Notes: a model not told the origin generated them from the sequence alone. Positions 17,267 to 25,800 are shown, numbered from the stretch's first letter. The stretch: DNA of 64,000 nt from Nocardia arthritidis NBRC 100137 (GCF_001612765.1 NZ_BDBB01000007.1:1-64000); one strand, 5' to 3'. Made by a program: numbers and translations.

Positions 17267-17342
17267 GACCGCGCCGCGCCGGCGCTCGGCTCCGCCATGA
17301 CCACGAACGTGGCTGTGCCGACCGTTCGCTCGCTCCGCTCAC

Positions 17343-17846
17343 TCACGACCGCTCCGCCAGCAGCGCGCGCAGCCGGATCCGGTTGATCTTGCCCAATTCT
17401 GTTCGCACAAATCGCCTTTCGGTCTCGGGATCATTGCCCAGCCGGGCGGTGAGCAGCGCGAGCAGCTCCTCGCCCGACTTTCCGCTCGCGCACACCAGAT
17501 AGATGTGCCCGAACCGTTCCTCGTAAGCGCGGTTGCCCTCGGCGAGCGCCGCGCGTACCGCGTCGGCGGCTCCCGACACCCCGGCCTGCTCCCGCGTCGA
17601 AGCCGCGGAATGCGGCCGCTCCCCGATTCTCGGATGCCCTGCCAAAGCCATGTCGAGTTCGGACTCCGGCAGCCCGGCCAGCACCTCGTCCGCGGCGTCG
17701 AGCAGCGCCTCCACGCTGGGGTACGGACGGCCCGCGACCAGCGACCGCGCGAAGCTCGGCGACGAGCAGCAGCCGAGCACGGCCCGGTAGGCCGCGTCGC
17801 CGGACAGCGCGTCGAACGCCGCGATCCCGGGATGCTGATCCATCAT
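17343..17846 (-). CDS. uraD: OHCU decarboxylase
   Basis: A 167-aa 2-oxo-4-hydroxy-4-carboxy-5-ureidoimidazoline decarboxylase giving S-allantoin. The family motifs are AFDALSGDAAYRAVLGCCSS at the N-terminus, HPRIGERP with the catalytic histidine near residue 80, and FGHIYLVCASGKSGEELLALL with LGNDPETERRFVRTELGKI near the end. I chose the ATG at 17846 (MMDQHPG). The frame is open for 33 further codons, but those have no family similarity. It is the first gene of its operon and diverges from mocA across 137 bp. Confidence 0.93.
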   Translation of the reverse strand: MMDQHPGIAAFDALSGDAAYRAVLGCCSSPSFARSLVAGRPYPSVEALLDAADEVLAGLPESELDMALAGHPRIGERPHSAASTREQAGVSGAADAVRAALAEGNRAYEERFGHIYLVCASGKSGEELLALLTARLGNDPETERRFVRTELGKINRIRLRALLAERS

Positions 17847-17983
17847 CGGACCAGCATCGGATACGACCACGCGGGCCGCCACCGGAAAGGGATGGATCAC
17901 CCTCGGCGTGTCGCTCGCGGCGGCGCGTCCCGGCACCGGCTTCACCTCATGCGGCGCAAACCGCGCGGTATTACCGTTTAGCC

Positions 17984-18580
17984 ATGGCCGACCCTGATCG
18001 TCCCGCCGTCGCGGCCTGCGCCGGCGTCGTGCTCGCCGCGGGCGCCGGAACCCGCTACGGAAAACCCAAGGTGCTCGCAGAGGACGGCGCCTGGCTGCGA
18101 GCGACCGTCGCCGCGCTGCGTGACGGTGGCTGCGACCCGGTCATCGTGGTTCTCGGCGTGACCGGCCCGACGCCGCGGATCGTCGATCTGCCGCCGGGCG
18201 TGCGGCCCGTGTGGGCCGCGGACTGGGCCACCGGTATGAGCGCATCACTGCGGGCGGGCCTGATCGCCGCCGCGGGCACCCCCGCGCGCTACGCCGCGAT
18301 CATGCCCGTGGACACCCCCGATGTCGGCGCCGATGTAGTCGCCCGGGTGCTCGCCGCCGCGCTGGCGTCTCCCAGCGGTCTGGCGCGCGCTGTGTTCCAC
18401 AACACACCGGGACACCCCGTTGTCATAGCCCACAAGCACTGGAATGCGGTTTGTAGGACGTCGGCAGGAGATTCCGGCGCCCGCACCTATTTGACCGGCA
18501 GAAACGATATGGTGTGCGTCACGTGCGACGATTTGGCGACGGGCGTCGATCGTGACTTCCCGGCCACGACCGCACGGTGA
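17984..18580 (+). CDS. mocA: MocA-like molybdenum cofactor cytidylyltransferase
   Basis: A 198-aa MobA/MocA-type nucleotidyltransferase. The N-terminal NTP loop is GVVLAAGAGTRYGKPKVLA, the substrate region is WATGMSASLRAGL, and the metal-binding aspartate is in MPVDTPDVG. GHPVVIAHKHW and GARTYL follow, as in MocA. It would attach CMP to molybdopterin to make MCD, the cofactor used by xanthine dehydrogenase-family enzymes. It is followed after 13 bp by xdhC and is divergent from the uricase operon. The GGTATTACC element at 17967-17975 lies just upstream of the ATG. Confidence 0.85.
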   Translation: MADPDRPAVAACAGVVLAAGAGTRYGKPKVLAEDGAWLRATVAALRDGGCDPVIVVLGVTGPTPRIVDLPPGVRPVWAADWATGMSASLRAGLIAAAGTPARYAAIMPVDTPDVGADVVARVLAAALASPSGLARAVFHNTPGHPVVIAHKHWNAVCRTSAGDSGARTYLTGRNDMVCVTCDDLATGVDRDFPATTAR

Positions 18581-18593
18581 TCGGAGCTAGCTG

Positions 18594-19625
18594 ATGCGGG
18601 ACATCGTCGACGACCTGTTGCGGGTGTGGCACTCGGGCCGGACCGGCGGACTCGGCACCATCGTGCGCACCGTGGGCGCCGCCCCGTTACCGGTGGGCTC
18701 GGCGATGCTGGTCGCTCCCGACGGGGGCGTCTACGGATCGGTGGCCGCGGGCGGGCTGGAGGAGATCGCGTACGAGGCGGTGCTCCAGGCGGCGCGCACC
18801 GGCCGTCGCGCGATGCACCGCTTCGGCGTGGCCGGCGGCCTGGAGGCGGGCGGGAACGGCGAGGGGATGATGGACGTCTTCACCGAGCCGTTCTCGCGAA
18901 GACACTTCCCGGAGTTCCCGGACGTCGCCGCCGAGATCGCGGCCCACCGCAGGGTCACCGTCTTCACGGTGGTCTGGAACTCCGATTCCGACCTCATCGG
19001 CCAGCACCTGATCACCGACAAGAAACACGCCACCGAACTGGTCGCGCTACCGGATTCGGACGTCTTCGTCTCCTCGTTCGCCCCGCCGCCGCGCCTGCTC
19101 ATCTTCGGCGCCAATTCCTTCGCCGCCGCTCTCACCGTGCAAGCCGAGTTGCTCGGCTACCGGGTGACGATCTGCGATTCGCGCCCCAATTTCGCTACGC
19201 CGGAATCGTTTCCCGGCGCCGAAGTGGTGGTCGACTGGCCGCACCGCTACCTCAACACGCTGTCCGCGGCCGGCGAGATCGACAGCAGCACAGCCATAGT
19301 CGTGCTATCGCACGATCCCACGTTCGACATCCCGCTGCTCACCGTGGCGCTACGACTACCCGAGCTCGGGTATCTCGGCGCGATGGGCTCCCGCCAAGTG
19401 CACATCCGTCGGATCGAGGATTTGCAGGCAGGCGGTTTCGGCGCGGATACCCTCGCACGGCTGCACTCGCCCGCCGGATTGGACATCGGCGCGCGCACCG
19501 CCCCCGAGATGGCCGTGGCGATCGCCGCCGAACTGCTGGCCGCCCGCGCCGCCCAACCGGTGCGAGCGGCCGACCCGTACAGCGGCGAGTTCCCTATCCC
19601 GTCGAGGACCGCTGTGGGCATCTGA
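18594..19625 (+). CDS. xdhC: XdhC/CoxI-family maturation factor
   Basis: A 343-aa XdhC-type protein that sulfurates and inserts the molybdenum cofactor into xanthine dehydrogenase. The N-terminal XdhC/CoxI domain reads VGSAMLVAPDGGVYGS. The C-terminal Rossmann domain (RLLIFGANSFAAALTVQAELLGYRVTI) ends with the XdhC signature YLGAMGSRQVHIRR and LHSPAGLDIGARTAPEMAVAIAAEL. The usual GS-x-SGGC-(V/L)-E motif has lost its cysteine here (GSVAAGGLEE), so cofactor or sulfur handling may differ. It is cotranscribed with mocA. Its stop abuts the convergent ABC substrate-binding gene with no spacer. Confidence 0.85.
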   Translation: MRDIVDDLLRVWHSGRTGGLGTIVRTVGAAPLPVGSAMLVAPDGGVYGSVAAGGLEEIAYEAVLQAARTGRRAMHRFGVAGGLEAGGNGEGMMDVFTEPFSRRHFPEFPDVAAEIAAHRRVTVFTVVWNSDSDLIGQHLITDKKHATELVALPDSDVFVSSFAPPPRLLIFGANSFAAALTVQAELLGYRVTICDSRPNFATPESFPGAEVVVDWPHRYLNTLSAAGEIDSSTAIVVLSHDPTFDIPLLTVALRLPELGYLGAMGSRQVHIRRIEDLQAGGFGADTLARLHSPAGLDIGARTAPEMAVAIAAELLAARAAQPVRAADPYSGEFPIPSRTAVGI

Positions 19626-20714
19626 TCATTTCAAGCCGGGGTTCTCGGCATACACTTCGCGCAGTACGGACAGGTCGAACAGCTGGGCGGCCTTGATATC
19701 GATCTTCGCGGCGCGCAGCGCGGCGATATTCTGCTCGATCAGCGCGTCGGTCATGGAGAGCAGACCATTGGCGGCCGTGTCCGCCGAGACCACCAGCTCG
19801 TTCTGAGCGCTCGCCTCCTTCGTCTGCTCGGCGAGATCGAGCTTCTGATCCTTGCCGTACACCTCGACCGCGAGCCGAGCCGATTCGGCCGGGTCCGCCA
19901 CCGCGTCCTTCCAGCCCTTGATCTCGGCGGCCAGGAATGCCTTCAGCTTGTCGCGCTCCTTGTCGATGGTGGACTGCGCGACCGTGAGCGTCTCCGCGAC
20001 CAGCGGCAGGTCGAAGTCCGCGAACAAGAAGTGCGTGTTCTGGAAGCCCTTCGCCGCCAGCGTGATCGGCTCATTGGTCACGTAGCTGACCCATCCGTCG
20101 ACCTCACCGTTGGCCAGCGGGGTCGGATCATATTGCGCGGGTACGACGGTGACATCGCCGGGCTTCATCCCGTTGGCGGTGAGCAGCGCGTTGAAGATCA
20201 GCTGGTTGGTGTCCTGCACACCGATCTTGCGGCCCTTCATGTCCTGCGGCGACTCGAGCGGTCTCGCGGCGGCGGACACGATCGCGAACGGATTCTTCTG
20301 GTAGGTGGTGGCGACGATCTTGGCGGGCAGGCCCTCCAGGATCGCCGGTGCGGTGGTCTGCGGCGCGGACAGTCCCAGCCACACCTTCCCGGTGTCCAAT
20401 CCGGCCTCCACCGACGTGCTGGCCGCGCCGCCCGCGACGAGGTCGACCGAGCCGAAACCGGCTTCCTTGAAATAGCCTTTCGAGTCGGCGAAGTATTCGC
20501 CGGCGAATTCGATGTTCTTCAGCCAGGACAGCTGCACCGCGACGCTGCCGTACTTCGAGCCGTCCTCGGTGGTGCCGCCCGACGAGCCGCCGGAATTCCC
20601 GCCGCAGGCGGCCAGCGCCCCCGCACCGCCGAGCGCGGCGCCGGCGAACGCGGAGTAACGGAGAAACGAGCGTCGGTTCAGGTGCCCGAACATAAAGCGT
20701 TGCGCGGGTGTCAT
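19626..20714 (-). CDS. ABC transporter substrate-binding lipoprotein (NrtA/SsuA/ThiY type)
   Basis: A 362-aa periplasmic-binding-type lipoprotein. The N-terminus carries a twin-arginine motif (NRRSFLRYS) and a lipobox LAAC near residue 37, so it is Tat-exported and lipid-anchored. The mature part starts with VAVQLSWLKNIEFAGEYFADSKGYF, the standard opening of NrtA/SsuA/ThiY binding proteins, and has VDLVAGGAASTSVEAGL and GWVSYVTNEP later. It is the last gene of the minus-strand ATPase-permease-permease-binding protein set. The ligand is not readable from sequence. The purine-pathway neighbours and shared promoter box favour a purine or ureide. ATG 20693 is an alternative start. Confidence 0.85.
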   Translation of the reverse strand: MTPAQRFMFGHLNRRSFLRYSAFAGAALGGAGALAACGGNSGGSSGGTTEDGSKYGSVAVQLSWLKNIEFAGEYFADSKGYFKEAGFGSVDLVAGGAASTSVEAGLDTGKVWLGLSAPQTTAPAILEGLPAKIVATTYQKNPFAIVSAAARPLESPQDMKGRKIGVQDTNQLIFNALLTANGMKPGDVTVVPAQYDPTPLANGEVDGWVSYVTNEPITLAAKGFQNTHFLFADFDLPLVAETLTVAQSTIDKERDKLKAFLAAEIKGWKDAVADPAESARLAVEVYGKDQKLDLAEQTKEASAQNELVVSADTAANGLLSMTDALIEQNIAALRAAKIDIKAAQLFDLSVLREVYAENPGLK

Positions 20715-20804
20715 GGGCCGAATCTAGGTGTAGCGCGTTTCATTTTCTTTACTTTGGCGTTCCGAGCGAGAATTCGCCTGAGTATCGCCGGCCGGGTCGT
20801 TCGG

Positions 20805-21602
20805 TCAGAGTCGTCCCGCTTCCGGCCCGAACCTTGCGAGAACGAGGTTCTCGATGACGCCGACGATCGCGTAGAGCACCACCGAGACCAGCGTGACGAC
20901 GACGATCGAGGCCCACAACTTGCTGTACTGGAACGTCGGGATCGCCCGGATCAGACTGGCGCCCAGACCGGTGCCGCTGCCGAGCCACTCCCCCAGCAAC
21001 GCGCCGATCAGCGCGCCCGGCACCGAGATCCGCGCCGCGGCGAACACCGAAGGCAGCGCCGCGGGCACGGCCACCATGCGCAACCCGGTCCAGCGGGAAC
21101 CGCCGTACGCGGCAACCAACTCCAGCGCCTGCCGCGGCGCGCCGCGCAACCCCGCCGTGATCATGACCAAAGCGGGGAAGAACACCACGATCGCGGCGAG
21201 CACCGCGACCCCGGCCAGGCCACGGCCGAACACCAGCACGATGATCGGCGTGAGCGCCACCAGCGGCACCGAGCGCAGCAGCATCGCCACCGGGAGGAAG
21301 GTCTGCTCCACCGCGGCGAACGACACGAACAGCGCCGCGACCACCAGCGCGGCGAGCATCCCCGCACCGAACCCGATGGCCGCGTCGCGCAACGTGATCT
21401 GCAGGTCGTCCAGGATCGCCTGCCGCGCGGTGGCGGCATGGGGCGCCGTCACCAAGTAGGTCCAGATATCACCGGGTGTCTTGCCGACTCGCGGACCGAC
21501 CTGCGGAAACGCCCGCAGGAAGACGTACCAGATCGCCAGCATCAGCAACAGCGAGGTGCCCAGCGGTAACAGGAAGATCCCGATCCGTCGCAGGAGGTTC
21601 AT
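20805..21602 (-). CDS. ABC transporter permease (first of two)
   Basis: A 265-aa integral membrane permease of the SsuC/TauC/NrtB family, with about six hydrophobic helices starting at IFLLPLGTSLLLMLAIWYVFL. The cytoplasmic coupling (EAA) loop lies around ELVAAYGGSRWTGLRMVAVPAALPSVFAAARISVPGALIGALLGEWL near residues 165-210. It is adjacent to, but clearly different from, the second permease at 21637, so the channel is probably a heterodimer. There are 34 bp between the two genes. Usual members of this family use one permease as a homodimer. Confidence 0.88.
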   Translation of the reverse strand: MNLLRRIGIFLLPLGTSLLLMLAIWYVFLRAFPQVGPRVGKTPGDIWTYLVTAPHAATARQAILDDLQITLRDAAIGFGAGMLAALVVAALFVSFAAVEQTFLPVAMLLRSVPLVALTPIIVLVFGRGLAGVAVLAAIVVFFPALVMITAGLRGAPRQALELVAAYGGSRWTGLRMVAVPAALPSVFAAARISVPGALIGALLGEWLGSGTGLGASLIRAIPTFQYSKLWASIVVVTLVSVVLYAIVGVIENLVLARFGPEAGRL

Positions 21603-21636
21603 CGGGCGTCCTCCGCAACCCGGTGCGGCCGAGGGT

Positions 21637-22383
21637 TCATCGTGCCTCCCGCCCGGTCCAGGGCGCGGCCAGCCGGGCGGCCAGCGCCACCAGCGCGTAG
21701 CCGAGTCCGGCCAGCGCCGCGGCGGCCAGCGCCATGCCCCAGGTGCGTGGCACGTTGTAGGAGGTCTGCGCGGCGGTCAGCGCCACCCCGATTCCACTGT
21801 CCACGCCGCCGAGGTATTCGCCGATGATCGCGCCGAGCACGGCCGACGGCGCGGCGATCTTCAACGCCGCGAACGTGCTCGGCAGCGCCGCGATCGCCTG
21901 CACCCGGTACAGCTGCTGCCAGCGCCCGCCACCGTAGGCGCGCACCAGGTCCAGGCTGGTCCGGTCGGCCGAGCGCAACCCGGCGACGGTGCCGACCATC
22001 GTGGTGAAGAAGCAGTACATCGCGGCGAGGAACACCGTCGGGGTGCGTCCGCCGAAGACCACCAGGATGATCGGGCCCAGCGCGAGCAGCGGCGTGCAAT
22101 AGCTCAGGATAGCCAGCTGGGTCGCCAGCGACTCGATCGGCGGGACCAGCACGATCAGGACGGCCAGCGCGATTGCCAGGCCGTTGCCCCAGACGAATCC
22201 CCGCAGCGCGCCGAGCGCGGTGATCCGAAAATTGGGACCGTACAGGTCCCATCCGTCGGTGTACATGGTGTGCAGCACCTGCCAGGGACTGGGTATGGTG
22301 CCGCCCGCGACTCCGAACGCCGCGAGAGTCCACCACACCGCGACCAGTCCGAGTACGCCGAGCACGCCTGCGAAGCGCTTCAT
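21637..22383 (-). CDS. ABC transporter permease (second of two)
   Basis: A 248-aa permease of the same SsuC-like family, beginning MKRFAGVLGVLGLVAVWWTL with six predicted helices. The coupling loop is LVRAYGGGRWQQLYRVQAIAALPSTFAALKIAAPSAVLGAIIGEYLGG. I placed the start at ATG 22383 because the longer frame adds a Pro/Arg-rich, non-membrane stretch. It lies 124 bp downstream of the ATPase gene. Together with the other permease it would form the transmembrane path of the importer. Confidence 0.86.
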   Translation of the reverse strand: MKRFAGVLGVLGLVAVWWTLAAFGVAGGTIPSPWQVLHTMYTDGWDLYGPNFRITALGALRGFVWGNGLAIALAVLIVLVPPIESLATQLAILSYCTPLLALGPIILVVFGGRTPTVFLAAMYCFFTTMVGTVAGLRSADRTSLDLVRAYGGGRWQQLYRVQAIAALPSTFAALKIAAPSAVLGAIIGEYLGGVDSGIGVALTAAQTSYNVPRTWGMALAAAALAGLGYALVALAARLAAPWTGREAR

Positions 22384-22507
22384 GCCGCACCGTCCGTTCG
22401 ACGGATGCGGGGCGCGAGCGGATGCGGGCGGGCCGGCCGGGTATGTGCGCCGGACCGCCACGGGCCCGGCTTGCCGTACCGCACACAGCGATCCGGTTGC
22501 GGTGCGT

Positions 22508-23320
22508 TCACGCGACTCCTCCCTTACCCGACTTCCCGAACAGCAGCTCCGACAGATAGTCGTGCAGCTTGTGGAACTCCGGTGTTCGCATCATCTCCGG
22601 CAGCCGCGGGCGCGGCAGATCGATCTCGACCAGCTCCAGCACCCGCCCCGGCCGCGGGCTCAGCACGGCCACCACATCGGACAGGAACACCGCCTCCGCG
22701 ATGCCGTGGGTGACCATCAGCGTCGTCGCGGGCTTCTCGGTCCAGATCCGCAGCAACTCCAGATTGAGCCGCTGCCTGGTCATGTCATCGAGCGCCCCGA
22801 ACGGTTCGTCCAGCAGCAGCACGGTGGGCTTCACCACCAGCGCCCGCGCGATCGAGACGCGCTGGCGCATACCGCCCGACAGCTGCGCGGGCTTGGCCTT
22901 CTCGAAGCCGTCCAGTCCGACCAGGCGGATCAGGTCATCGATCTGCCCATGCTCCGGCTTGATGCCCGCGACCTGCAACGGCAGCGCGATATTCGAGGCC
23001 ACCGACCGCCACGGCAGCAGCGCCGAATCCTGGAACGCGATGCCGAGCCCGTGCCTGCCGCGCAGTTGCGCGGGCGTCATGCCATCGATCAGCGCCGTGC
23101 CCGCGGTCGGCGTCTCCAGGCCGGCGAGGATGCGCAACACCGTCGACTTGCCGCAGCCGGACGGGCCGAGCAGCGACAGGAACGTGCCCTGCTCGGTGTG
23201 CAGATCGACGCTCGCCAACGCCTGCACGGTTTTCCGCCCGACCCGGAAGGACTTGGTCAATCCGCTGAGATGAATTCCGGTCCCCCCGGCGGTACCGCTC
23301 TCCGTGCTCATGACGGCCAC
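22508..23320 (-). CDS. ABC transporter ATP-binding protein
   Basis: A 270-aa nucleotide-binding subunit of the NrtD/SsuB/TauB class. Walker A is GPSGCGKST near residue 54, the Q-loop is [11 protein letters not shown], the signature is [15 protein letters not shown], Walker B is [12 protein letters not shown] and the switch is MVTHGIAEA. It powers the two permeases downstream and is the first gene of the operon. ATG 23311 (MSTESG) is an alternative start. A GlnR-like box lies about 45-60 bases upstream in the gap shared with pnuC. Confidence 0.9.
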   Translation of the reverse strand: MAVMSTESGTAGGTGIHLSGLTKSFRVGRKTVQALASVDLHTEQGTFLSLLGPSGCGKSTVLRILAGLETPTAGTALIDGMTPAQLRGRHGLGIAFQDSALLPWRSVASNIALPLQVAGIKPEHGQIDDLIRLVGLDGFEKAKPAQLSGGMRQRVSIARALVVKPTVLLLDEPFGALDDMTRQRLNLELLRIWTEKPATTLMVTHGIAEAVFLSDVVAVLSPRPGRVLELVEIDLPRPRLPEMMRTPEFHKLHDYLSELLFGKSGKGGVA

Positions 23321-23365
23321 GATAAGAGCACCTCATTGCACGGACATTGCGAATCGCGTCGCCGG

Positions 23366-23381
23366 ATTGCGCAATCGTTAC
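23366..23381 (-). promoter_or_regulatory. GlnR-like box upstream of the ABC importer
   Basis: The minus strand reads GTAAC, six bases, GCAAT, followed by CCGGCG. A perfect 12-bp palindrome, GATTGCGCAATC, covers 23365-23376. The arrangement matches the box upstream of xdhB. A further ATTGC lies 20 bases away, as it does (21 bases) at the xdh promoter. Confidence 0.5.
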
Positions 23382-23465
23382 GGTCCGCACCGAGCGCGGC
23401 GGGTGGATTTCGAATCGGGGCGAGCCGATCGGATGAGATACGCCCCGCCGCGGGTTACACGACAG

Positions 23466-24155
23466 GTGAACCCGATCCTCGCGCTGCTCGACGCCAAGCT
23501 GCACATCGCGGGCTCGGAGATCCTCTGGCGCGAAGTGATCGGCAACGGCTTCGGCTTGGCCTCCGCGATCGGCGGCATGCGGCGGCGCGTATGGGCCTGG
23601 CCGGTCGGCATCGCCGGGAACGCTCTGCTGTTCACCGTGTTCGTGGGCGGGGTGTTCCACACCCCGCAGCAACTGAATATGGCCGGGCAGGCCGGCCGTC
23701 AGCTGATGTTCGTCGCGGTCAGCGTGTACGGCTGGTGGAGCTGGCACCGGCACGCGGCGCGCGAGACCGGGCTCGAGCACCGCGGCGTCGACCCGCGCTG
23801 GGCGGGCGGGCGCGAACGGTTCGCCCTGGTGGCAGCGATGCTCGCGGGCACGGCGGTGTTCGCGCAGCTGTTCGCGTGGCTGGATTCGTACGGCCCGTGG
23901 GCCGAGGCGTGGATCTTCACCGGCTCGGTGCTCGCCACCTACGGCATGGCCCGGGGGCTGGCCGAATTCTGGTTGATCTGGATCGCGGTAGACCTGGTCG
24001 GCATTCCGCTGCTGGTTCGAGCGGGCTACTACCCTTCGGCCGCCCTCTATCTCGTCTACGCGGGCTTCGTGGCCTGGGGGTTCCTGGTCTGGCGGCGCAG
24101 CATCCGCCCCGCCGCCGAGGTTTCGCGGCCCCCGGCGCCGGTCACCGCGAAGTAG
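23466..24155 (+). CDS. pnuC: PnuC-like nicotinamide riboside transporter
   Basis: A PnuC-family membrane protein of about 229 aa. The family signature is IAGSEILWREVIGNGFGLASAIGGMRRRVWAWPVGIAGNALLFTVFVGG-like helices 1-2, followed by GRQLMFVAVSVYGWWSWHRH and the late YYPSAALYLVYAGFVAWGFLVWRR. Six or seven helices are visible. It would bring in nicotinamide riboside for NAD salvage. The start is uncertain: GTG 23466 gives the length closest to relatives, and ATG 23433 is possible; neither has a strong ribosome site. It is divergent from the ABC importer and ends seven bases before the convergent DeoR gene. Confidence 0.85.
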   Translation: MNPILALLDAKLHIAGSEILWREVIGNGFGLASAIGGMRRRVWAWPVGIAGNALLFTVFVGGVFHTPQQLNMAGQAGRQLMFVAVSVYGWWSWHRHAARETGLEHRGVDPRWAGGRERFALVAAMLAGTAVFAQLFAWLDSYGPWAEAWIFTGSVLATYGMARGLAEFWLIWIAVDLVGIPLLVRAGYYPSAALYLVYAGFVAWGFLVWRRSIRPAAEVSRPPAPVTAK

Positions 24156-24162
24156 ATCCGCC

Positions 24163-24954
24163 TTACACCACGTCGACCCGCACGCCCGCCGCGCGGATCG
24201 CCTCCACCGCCGCCGGATTCGCGTCGGTGTCGGTGACCAGCACCTGCACTTGCTCGATGCCGCAGATGCGGGCCAGCGCGGTGCGCTCGAGCTTTTCGCC
24301 GGTGGCCACCACCATCACCCGGCCGGAACGCCGCACCATCTCGGTGGTCACCCCGGCCTCATCGATATGCCTGCACTGGGCGCCGCCCGCGACGGAGATC
24401 GCGTTCACGCCGAGCACGAGTTCGTCGAGCCGCAATTCGGCCAGCGCCCGTTCGGCCAGCGGCCCGTGCAATTCGTAGGACTCCCGCCGGGCCACCCCGC
24501 CGAGGACGATCGTACGCATGTGCGGCCGCAGTACCATCTCCCCCGCGATGTTCAGCGCATTGGTGACGAGGGTCAGCCGCTCGTCCCCGGCCGACCCGAG
24601 ATCCGTGCGCCCGGCCAGTGCCCTGGCCACCGCCGTGGTGGTGGTGCCGCCGTTCATCCCCACCACCGCGTGCGGATCGACCAGGGACGCCGCGTGTTCG
24701 GCGATGCGCTGCTTGGCCTCGCCCGCACTCTGCCGGTACCGCGCGGGCAGGTCGTAGGCCACCGTGGTCGCCACCACGCCGCCGTGCGTCCTGGTGGCCA
24801 GCTGTTGTTCGGCGAGCGCGGTGAAGTCCCGGCGCACCGTCGCGGCGGATACGCCGAGCCGATCGGCGGCCTCCTCCACCGAGAGCCGCCCGGATTCGGC
24901 GAGCAGTTCCAGCAACCGGTTCCACCGTTGCGGCCGATCCGTCGGTCCGGTCAT
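24163..24954 (-). CDS. DeoR-family regulator (AgaR-like)
   Basis: A 263-aa DeoR-type regulator. The N-terminal helix-turn-helix reads RWNRLLELLAESGRLSVEEAADRLGVSAATVRRDFTAL. The sugar-phosphate-binding DeoRC domain has VGMNGGTTTTAVARAL, LTLVTNALNIA, ELHGPLAERALAELRLD and CRHIDEAGVTTEMVRRSGRVMVVATGEKL. DeoR proteins usually sense a sugar phosphate and repress catabolic operons. The amino-sugar cluster from 25.9 to 34.9 kb is the obvious target, and an inverted repeat at 28992-29039 between its divergent arms is the likely operator. The start is the second ATG, which directly precedes the DNA-binding domain. Confidence 0.85.
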   Translation of the reverse strand: MTGPTDRPQRWNRLLELLAESGRLSVEEAADRLGVSAATVRRDFTALAEQQLATRTHGGVVATTVAYDLPARYRQSAGEAKQRIAEHAASLVDPHAVVGMNGGTTTTAVARALAGRTDLGSAGDERLTLVTNALNIAGEMVLRPHMRTIVLGGVARRESYELHGPLAERALAELRLDELVLGVNAISVAGGAQCRHIDEAGVTTEMVRRSGRVMVVATGEKLERTALARICGIEQVQVLVTDTDANPAAVEAIRAAGVRVDVV

Positions 24955-25062
24955 CTCACACCGCCCCGATCGCGCGGGAAACCTGCTGTTTCGGCGAGCA
25001 CGCGAACAATATGACCACACGAGCGTGCCCGGAGCGATCTCCCACGACCGAGGCGGACCGGC

Positions 25063-25800
25063 TCAGGACACATCGGCCTCGACTGTGGGCCGCTCGCGCA
25101 GCGCGACGGGAACTCGTCCGGCCCCGTCTTCCGTGGACGGATCGACCCGCGTGCCGGAGAGGCCGGAATTCACGAAGTAGGCGATCTCCGCGCAGATTTC
25201 GTCCAGGCTCACCGTCGCCTCCGGCGCGGTGCTGTGCACCAATTCCTGGGCGAGCGAGGTGACCGCGCCGATCACGGCCAGCGCGAAGAGATCGAAACGC
25301 CGCGGGCCGGTCTCGCCGCGGCCCACGGCGCGCTCGGCCTCGTTGATCAGCAATGCCGACAGCAGCCGGCGCTGCTGCCTGCGCCACTCCTCCACCGCGG
25401 CGCTCACACCGACCACTTCGACATAACACACTCGCGCGCACCGGGCATCGGCACAGGTGACACCCAGGTACGCGCGGAAACTCGCCACCACGCGTGCGGG
25501 TAAGGGCTCGTGCTCGGTCGCCGCCAGGGCCGCGAGCGCGTATTCCAGCGCACGGGAGGTGATGCGATTCGCCAAGGCGATGAGCAGAGCCTCCCGGCTG
25601 CCCATGTCCTCGTAGAAACTGCGCGTAGAGACGTTCGCCAGGGCACAGAGTCGTTCGATCGAGGTGGCCGCGTAACCCTGGGTGCCGAATAGTTCGAGGG
25701 CGGCATCGATCAGGCGGGTCTGCCGCTGGGCAACCCGCTGCTCCTTGGACAGCCCGCCGTAGCTGCGACTGTCCTTGGGTCCGTGATCCCGCCGTGTCAC
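25063..25800 (-). CDS. TetR-family transcriptional regulator
   Basis: A 245-aa TetR regulator with a GTG start. The DNA-binding domain is QRQTRLIDAALELFGTQGYAATSIERLCALANVSTRSFYEDMGSREALL at residues 25-75. The ligand domain shows the typical helix after FRAYLGVTCADARCARVCYVEVVGVS. It sits between the DeoR regulator and the sugar ABC permease on the same strand. Its target and ligand are not evident; control of the adjacent importer is possible but unsupported by a visible palindrome. Confidence 0.82.
   Translation of the reverse strand: MTRRDHGPKDSRSYGGLSKEQRVAQRQTRLIDAALELFGTQGYAATSIERLCALANVSTRSFYEDMGSREALLIALANRITSRALEYALAALAATEHEPLPARVVASFRAYLGVTCADARCARVCYVEVVGVSAAVEEWRRQQRRLLSALLINEAERAVGRGETGPRRFDLFALAVIGAVTSLAQELVHSTAPEATVSLDEICAEIAYFVNSGLSGTRVDPSTEDGAGRVPVALRERPTVEADVS

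Noticed and set aside
20031..21569. 512-codon plus-strand frame over the ABC permease and binding-protein genes
   Set aside because: Very rich in Arg/Gln/His/Asp, antisense to two clear membrane transport genes.
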